Below, one piece after another: positions 45,779 through 50,179 of a stretch of 50,179 nt of DNA. Numbering within the stretch: the stretch's first letter is position 1; each line of letters opens with the position of its first letter. Location: assembly GCA_030430155.1 (NCBI GenBank), contig JAUIFV010000010.1, positions 1 through 50,179 of the forward strand, read 5' to 3'. The notes below the pieces were generated by a model. That model ran no database searches, had not been told where the DNA came from, and worked only from the letters and a program-made list of their open reading frames with translations. A program made the translations under genes and the position numbers. Source of the DNA: Gammaproteobacteria bacterium (lineage in GTDB: Bacteria; Pseudomonadota; Gammaproteobacteria; Xanthomonadales; SZUA-5).

Positions 45779-47455
45779 ATGCCCCTACTTTCCAAAACCC
45801 GTGACAAAACCGCCCTAATAGTTGGTGTAATGTTGTGCAACGTCGTTCAAGCGCAGACCCTCACCATTGGAACTGGTGTTGTCAATCAAGGCGACGAAAG
45901 CGTTGAAATTCCGGTGAGCTTTGATGCGACTGGTACGCCTGTTGGATCTTACTCACTCAGTTTCACGTTCGAGCGCCCTCCAGCTGCGCCTTCTGGGCTG
46001 GTCAGTTTTGTCACCGGTAAGGCAAGCTGTGGTGGCCCTGCAACCATCGACGCAACAGCCACTGCGCTGAACGTTGGGGCATTCGACCCGAAACTCGGTC
46101 CATTGCCCACAGCCTTGGCTTGTACTTTTGCCATTCCGCTAGACTCGACCGCATCAGTTGGTAGCTATCCGTTTGAGGTTACGTTCTCGGAGTTTGGCGA
46201 CTTAACCGGACTAGGTACTGTTCAGGGCACCATCGTTGCTGGAGGTATTGTCATTCAGCCCCGACCGAATGACATACCACCTGCGCTTGCTTACAACCCC
46301 ACCACTGCTAGCACCGTCGTCCTCGAAAGTGGCGCCGGAAGCATCGAGGCCACCCCCTTTGGCGGTATGGGATCCGGCGCTGCGGCGACTACCGCGATTA
46401 ACGGTTGTGCCATCGGCGGTGTCTCCGGCCCAGGTACTTTCGGCTCGGTCGCTGGCGTCAACCTGACCTTTGTCGGCAACACCACCTCCCCGCAGAGCAT
46501 CAACTTGTCCTGCACCCTGGGTGATGCAGTAACGACCGGAACGCTGACCTGCAACGAAACTGCTGGCAGTGGACCTCCGCTTGTTCGTTCCTGGTCGTTG
46601 ACCTGCCCGTCAAGCTCTCTCGGCGTCCCTCCAAATCTGACATATGTGCCCAGCTTTGGCAGCAATGTAAGTTTCATTGGTACTCCCGGAACCCAAATAA
46701 TCTCCACCATCTCTGTCATTGGAATAAGCGGAACCGGTTCCGGTGGATCGGCCACCGCGCGCGTTTCCGACTGCCAGGTCTCCCCGGCTCTGAGCCCGCC
46801 GGTCTTCGCCTGCCAGCCGTCTGGTGGTAACGTTCTGGACTTCACCCCCGGTGGTGCGGATCCGGGCGACATCACCTGCAGCTGCGAAGCGCCGTCCACT
46901 GGCCAGCTGACTGCCAACCTGACCTGTGAAGAGACCCGCCCGTTGGGTACCACTCCGGTGGTGCGTCAGTGGAGCCTGACCTGCCCGGGTACCCCCGGCA
47001 GCTGCGGCACCCTGGTCTTCAGCCCGAACCCGGGCCTGATCCAGTTCACCGGCGGCACGGCTTCCATCGGCATCTCCCACACGGGCGGCACCATGGGTAA
47101 CGACACCACCTTCAACGGTTGCGGTATCACCGGCGCCAACGCCAGCAACTTCCAGATCTCCAACGCTCCGATCAACTTCTCCTTCACCGGCGGAAGCACG
47201 GGCTCTGGTCAGATCGATCTGGCGTGCACCAACAGCACCACCGCTCCGGTGCAGGCGACCCTGTCCTGCTCGCAGGTCTGCGACGTGAACAACACGCCGC
47301 GCACCTGGACTCTGGAATGCCCGGCCGGTGGCACCCCGCCCCCGACCGCTGAGGTGGTTCCGGTCCCGAGCAGCAGCGATTTCTCCCGCATCCTGCTCGC
47401 AGCGATGCTGGTGCTGATCGGCATGGCCGCCGTCACCATCCGCGGCCGCAGCTAG
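45779..47455 (+). CDS. Paralogous surface protein: cohesin-like domain, Ig-like repeats, sorting signal
   Basis: A 558-residue paralogue of the preceding protein, collinear throughout. The signal peptide (TALIVGVMLCNVVQA) precedes a cohesin-like domain (SVEIPVSFDATGTPVGSYSLSFTFE; ACTFAIPLDSTASVGSYPFEVTFSEF) that differs much from the first copy. The middle repeats are moderately diverged. The last 230 residues, from VSDCQ to the end, differ from the first copy at two positions only (I to V, D to E). This mosaic suggests duplication followed by gene conversion of the 3' part. I chose ATG 45779; ATG 45764 is possible. It has its own copy of the terminator. Confidence 0.75.
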   Translation: MPLLSKTRDKTALIVGVMLCNVVQAQTLTIGTGVVNQGDESVEIPVSFDATGTPVGSYSLSFTFERPPAAPSGLVSFVTGKASCGGPATIDATATALNVGAFDPKLGPLPTALACTFAIPLDSTASVGSYPFEVTFSEFGDLTGLGTVQGTIVAGGIVIQPRPNDIPPALAYNPTTASTVVLESGAGSIEATPFGGMGSGAAATTAINGCAIGGVSGPGTFGSVAGVNLTFVGNTTSPQSINLSCTLGDAVTTGTLTCNETAGSGPPLVRSWSLTCPSSSLGVPPNLTYVPSFGSNVSFIGTPGTQIISTISVIGISGTGSGGSATARVSDCQVSPALSPPVFACQPSGGNVLDFTPGGADPGDITCSCEAPSTGQLTANLTCEETRPLGTTPVVRQWSLTCPGTPGSCGTLVFSPNPGLIQFTGGTASIGISHTGGTMGNDTTFNGCGITGANASNFQISNAPINFSFTGGSTGSGQIDLACTNSTTAPVQATLSCSQVCDVNNTPRTWTLECPAGGTPPPTAEVVPVPSSSDFSRILLAAMLVLIGMAAVTIRGRS

Positions 47456-47478
47456 TCTCCGGTTACATCGGTAGATGA

Positions 47479-47509
47479 GAAAGGGCGCCTTCGGGCGCCC
47501 TTTCTTTTT
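47479..47509 (+). terminator. Rho-independent terminator after second scaffold-like gene
   Basis: Same structure as the one at 45447: GAAAGGGCGCC / TTCG / GGCGCCCTTTC (47479-47504) then TTTTTG. Confidence 0.95.
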
Positions 47510-47800
47510 GCTTGCAGCTCACGCCTAGGTCGGGCGCTTCATCAGTGAGTGCAGCGGATTCGGGGTGTCTTGCCAGGATTGAGCGACTCATGCGGTCGCA
47601 ACAAGGCGCGGTTTGCAAGAAGCCCTGGAGTGAAGGCCCTGGACCGCGGGCATCCTGCCCGCATGCCTTTTGCTCCTGATGCCGCTTCCAAAGCGCTGCT
47701 CGACCAGGGCGGAGCCGCGCCAATCGGATGACTTCCACCCGAACATTGGCGATCATGTGCCCATCCAGGCGCAAGCCACCCGTATCCCTAACGAGTTTCC
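47510..47800 (+). other. Intergenic region with a dispersed hairpin repeat
   Basis: 291 bp between the second paralogue and the DUF2058 gene. GCGGGCA TCC TGCCCGC (47646-47662) is a perfect 7-bp stem; sequences like CCGCGGGCATCCTGCCCGCATG are dispersed repeats in Xanthomonad genomes from general knowledge. Short frames on either strand have no recognisable product. Confidence 0.5.
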
Positions 47801-48382
47801 ATGGTTTCCTCTCTCAAAGACGCACTGCTGGGTGCAGGACTCAAAGCGCCCGAGCCCAAGAAAAAGCACCAGAAGCCGATCCGCCCAGTCCATGCCGGAA
47901 AACCAAAGAGCGGCACCAGCGCCAAGCCCAAACCCAAACGTCCCAAGCTCGACGCCAAGGCCCTGCAGTGCGACGAGAACGTTTCCCTTGCAGCGGCCTA
48001 CAAGGCGCGCACCGCGCAAGAGCAGCGCGAGCGCGATTTGGCCAAGCGCAAGAAGGAGGCTGAGGCCAAGGCCAAGCGCGAGCGCATCCAAGCCGTGCTC
48101 AAGCTGATCGACGGCAAGGCGCTCAACCGAGACGACGCCGAGGAATCGCGCTACTTCGAATATGCTCGCAAGATACGCCGTGTCTACGTCACCGCTGAGC
48201 AGCAGGAACAGCTCAATGCCGGTGAACTGGGTGTGGTGCAGAGCAAGGGTCGCTACTACATCGTTGCCGCCGAAGTAGCCAAGGCGGTACAAGAGGCGGC
48301 CCCGGAGTTCCTTGCCCTGCTGCAGGTGCCCGAAGACGGCACCGCAAAGCCCGAACCGGTTCCAGATCCGATTGCCGACTGA
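47801..48382 (+). CDS. DUF2058 (YaiL-like) protein
   Basis: A 193-residue, lysine-rich cytoplasmic protein. SSLKDALLGAGLKAP at the start and the C-terminal FEYARKIRRVYVTAEQQEQLNAGELGVVQSKGRYYIVAAEVAKAV block define DUF2058, whose E. coli member is YaiL. Between them lies a basic linker (KPKPKRPKLD) and a charged helix (REQQ-like, KARTAQEQRERDLAKRKKEAEAKAKRERI, about 67-95) likely to be a coiled coil or RNA-contacting helix. Its function is not known. The stop shares a base with the alr start (TGATG), so the two are probably co-translated. Confidence 0.93.
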   Translation: MVSSLKDALLGAGLKAPEPKKKHQKPIRPVHAGKPKSGTSAKPKPKRPKLDAKALQCDENVSLAAAYKARTAQEQRERDLAKRKKEAEAKAKRERIQAVLKLIDGKALNRDDAEESRYFEYARKIRRVYVTAEQQEQLNAGELGVVQSKGRYYIVAAEVAKAVQEAAPEFLALLQVPEDGTAKPEPVPDPIAD

Positions 48383-49458
48383 TGCGCGCAACCAAGGCTA
48401 CGATCGATTTGGCCGCCCTGCGCCGAAACTATGCGCAGGCGCGAGCCTACGCGGCCGGCTCCAAGATCATGGCCGTGGTCAAGGCCAACGCCTATGGTCA
48501 TGGACTGGAGCGCATCGGCCTGGCACTGGCCGATGCGGACGCCTTTGGCGTAGCGACGCTAAGTGACGCCCATCGACTGCGCAGCGCCGGCCTAAGTCAG
48601 CGTATCGTCCTTCTATCCGGATTCGACGAAGCTGCTGACCTGGATGAGCTTGCCGCGCTCTCGGTTGATACCGTGGTACACCACGAGTATCAGGTGGAGC
48701 TATTGGAGCGTCGCGAAAAAGGCCAGATCGGCGTTTGGCTGAAGATCGACAGCGGTATGAACCGGCTCGGCGTTCCTGCCGCCGCGGTCAGGACGATACA
48801 CGGGCGGCTCAGCTTGGCTAGCGCGGTCGCCGACGACATTGTGCTGATGACTCACCTGGCCAGCGCCGACGAAGCCGAGTCGGTACAGACCGCCGAGCAG
48901 CTGAGTCTGTTTGAACGAAGCACGGCCGGCATCCCCGGACCGCGCAGCATCGGCAATTCGCCGGGCGTGCTGAATGCGCCGGGCAGCCGCAGCGATTGGG
49001 TCCGCGTCGGCGGTCTGCTCTACGGTCTTTCGACGCGTGCCGACAAGGTCGGTGCCGACTACGGCCTGAGCCCGGTAATGAGCCTGCAGAGCAAGCTGAT
49101 TGCGATCAACCAGGTCGCCGCCGGTCAGCGCATCGGCTACGGCGGCACCTACCGCGCCGAGACCGACCTCCCCGTCGGCATCGTCGCCATCGGCTACGGC
49201 GACGGCTACCCGCGCCACGCCCGCAGCGGCACCCCGGTGCTGGTCAACGGCACCCGCTGCCCCACCGTCGGCCGCGTCTCCATGGATCTGCTCGCGGTAG
49301 ACCTTCGCAACGCCGCCAACGCAAGGATCGGCGATCCGGTGATCCTCTGGGGCCCCGACCTCCCCGCCGAAACCGTGGCGGAGTGCGCTGAGACGATCGC
49401 TTACGAACTCACCTGCGGGGTAACGCGGCGGGTGCTCTACGTCGAAAAGGGTGGCTGA
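48382..49458 (+). CDS. alr: Alanine racemase
   Basis: It interconverts L- and D-alanine for peptidoglycan. The 358-residue fold-type III PLP enzyme has the PLP lysine in MAVVKANAYGHG (Lys34), VWLKIDSGMNRLG, NSPGVLN, VRVGGLLYG, the catalytic tyrosine region IGYGGTYRAETDLPVGIVAIGYGDGYPR and VGRVSMDLLAVDL. The D-alanine context fits the cell-wall gene mpl elsewhere in the window. The start at 48382 overlaps the DUF2058 stop. Confidence 0.97.
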   Translation: MRATKATIDLAALRRNYAQARAYAAGSKIMAVVKANAYGHGLERIGLALADADAFGVATLSDAHRLRSAGLSQRIVLLSGFDEAADLDELAALSVDTVVHHEYQVELLERREKGQIGVWLKIDSGMNRLGVPAAAVRTIHGRLSLASAVADDIVLMTHLASADEAESVQTAEQLSLFERSTAGIPGPRSIGNSPGVLNAPGSRSDWVRVGGLLYGLSTRADKVGADYGLSPVMSLQSKLIAINQVAAGQRIGYGGTYRAETDLPVGIVAIGYGDGYPRHARSGTPVLVNGTRCPTVGRVSMDLLAVDLRNAANARIGDPVILWGPDLPAETVAECAETIAYELTCGVTRRVLYVEKGG

Positions 49459-49473
49459 AGAACGTTGGCAAAT

Positions 49474-49502
49474 GCTGCCGATAGCGTCGCGCTACCGGCA
49501 GC
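49474..49502. terminator. Hairpin between convergent alr and nuclease genes
   Basis: GCTGCCGATAGCG pairs with CGCTACCGGCAGC across a TCG loop, 13 bp with one A-C mismatch. It lacks a long T-run, but lies between two converging stops and could end both transcripts. Confidence 0.65.
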
Positions 49503-49510
49503 TCAGCTCA

Positions 49511-50179
49511 TCAGTTGCAAACCCCCTGATACACACACCCCACCCACTGCGGGTAGTCGACAAACGGATTGCGATTGCCCTGATAGGTCTGAATCAGGTC
49601 GTTGCGCAGCCGTTCGGCTTCGTCCACGGGGTCCTCGCTGTGCCACTGCAGCAGGGTGCTGAGTCGGCCCATGTAGGCGACCGAGGCGTTGCTGCCGGTT
49701 TGGGTGATTTGCGACAGATTGTCGGTGAGACGCAAATCGGGTTCGGCGGCGCCGCTGCCGCCATGGATGCCGCCTTCGAAGCGGATGTCCATGTAGAACA
49801 TGGCGCGCGCAACGTTGCCTTTGACCCCGCGCCAGACCTGGAACACGCTGCCGTTGGTCCAGTTGGAGTTGCCCGGGTAGTTGCCGCTGCCGCCGCCGAC
49901 GCCGTTGTGGTTTTGCGTGGGGTACTCGCTGCAGCCGCTGGGGCAGTTGTCGTAGATCTTGTTGCCGCGGGCGCTGTTGTAGCTGATGTCCGACAGCATC
50001 AGCATGTGCGCGTCGGTGTAGGCGTAGTTGGTGCCGCCATCGGACGGGAAGCCGAGAGAGTTGGGCCAGGTGTGCTCGCGGTTGTAGTTGTTGTTGCCGC
50101 CGTTGGACTTGGCATAGCTGGCGTTCTTGTAGATGTCCAGTATCCGACTGCTGTTGAGCGGGTCCTGATCAGCCTGATT
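49511..50179 (-). CDS. Endonuclease I family extracellular nuclease (5' end outside window)
   Basis: The frame is open to the right-hand edge, so at least 222 C-terminal residues are present and the N-terminus (probably a signal peptide) is missing. The beta-beta-alpha-metal catalytic block NREHTWPNSLGF, then DAHMLMLSD and ARGNKIY, identify the endonuclease I family (E. coli EndA, Vibrio Dns). FQVWRGVKGNVARAMFYMDIRFEG and LLQWHSEDPVDEAERLRNDLIQTYQGNRNPFVDYP are the later conserved blocks. Several cysteines (CPSGC, CVYQGVC) suggest disulphides. Such enzymes are exported and degrade DNA non-specifically. Confidence 0.93.
   Translation of the reverse strand, partial: NQADQDPLNSSRILDIYKNASYAKSNGGNNNYNREHTWPNSLGFPSDGGTNYAYTDAHMLMLSDISYNSARGNKIYDNCPSGCSEYPTQNHNGVGGGSGNYPGNSNWTNGSVFQVWRGVKGNVARAMFYMDIRFEGGIHGGSGAAEPDLRLTDNLSQITQTGSNASVAYMGRLSTLLQWHSEDPVDEAERLRNDLIQTYQGNRNPFVDYPQWVGCVYQGVCN

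Noticed and set aside
47463-47774. 103-codon minus-strand frame downstream of the second paralogue
   Set aside because: It spans a terminator and a dispersed hairpin repeat, with no ribosome site or recognisable product.

Overview
The window is a GC-rich chromosomal segment of a gammaproteobacterium, most likely of the Lysobacterales (Xanthomonadales). This is inferred from a short 187-residue adenylate kinase, a PPi-type phosphofructokinase, the rubredoxin / thiE-hemL arrangement, a DUF2058 protein, and the order fimV-truA-trpF-trpB-trpA-accD-folC-SPOR-cvpA-purF. There are no rRNA or tRNA genes, no CRISPR array, no transposase gene and no prophage.

Layout. 1-520: tandem ~139-bp REP-like repeats. 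520-6127: a divergent PRPP synthetase, a 304-bp MITE-like element, then ribF-ileS-lspA. 6182-9583 (minus): a TonB-dependent receptor translationally coupled to a sorbosone-dehydrogenase-like periplasmic protein, then a rubredoxin. 9702-11920: thiE and hemL. 12013-14095 (minus): GNAT, SDR and LON-domain proteins. 14391-16560: a possible sigma-54 promoter, a small exported protein and an exported amidohydrolase. 16657-21194 (minus): lipoprotein, acpH, EF-hand protein, mpl, membrane protein, adk. 21457-25168: PPi-PFK, a Tat-exported epimerase-like protein and an ELM1-family protein. 25266-29062: nitroreductase-family reductase, prmB, aroC, asd. 29155-42061: the fimV-to-purF housekeeping block plus a DUF455 ferritin-like protein. 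42419-47510: four exported proteins that look like a small cohesin/dockerin surface system. 47801-50179: DUF2058 protein, alr, and a truncated endonuclease I family nuclease.

Two things stand out. First, 42419-47510 encodes a protein ending in a dockerin-like double calcium-loop module, a single-domain secreted cohesin-like protein, and two large paralogues, each with an N-terminal cohesin-like domain, three Ig-like repeats and a C-terminal sorting/anchor signal. Together they look like the parts of a non-cellulosomal cohesin-dockerin surface assembly. The two paralogues share an almost identical last 230 codons and terminator. Second, between about 6.1 and 22.8 kb, eight intergenic sites carry a family of hairpin elements built from 7-bp AGGGCCC-type units. 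Most lie at gene 3' ends, several supply or abut the stop codon, and some write the last residues of the protein.

Much of the rest is core metabolism: FMN/FAD, Ile-tRNA, lipoprotein maturation, thiamine, haem, cell-wall recycling, adenylate balance, glycolysis, chorismate, aspartate family, tryptophan, malonyl-CoA, folate, purine and D-alanine synthesis. Many adjacent genes are coupled by ATGA or GTGA overlaps. Functions are assigned from motifs recalled by eye, without database searches.
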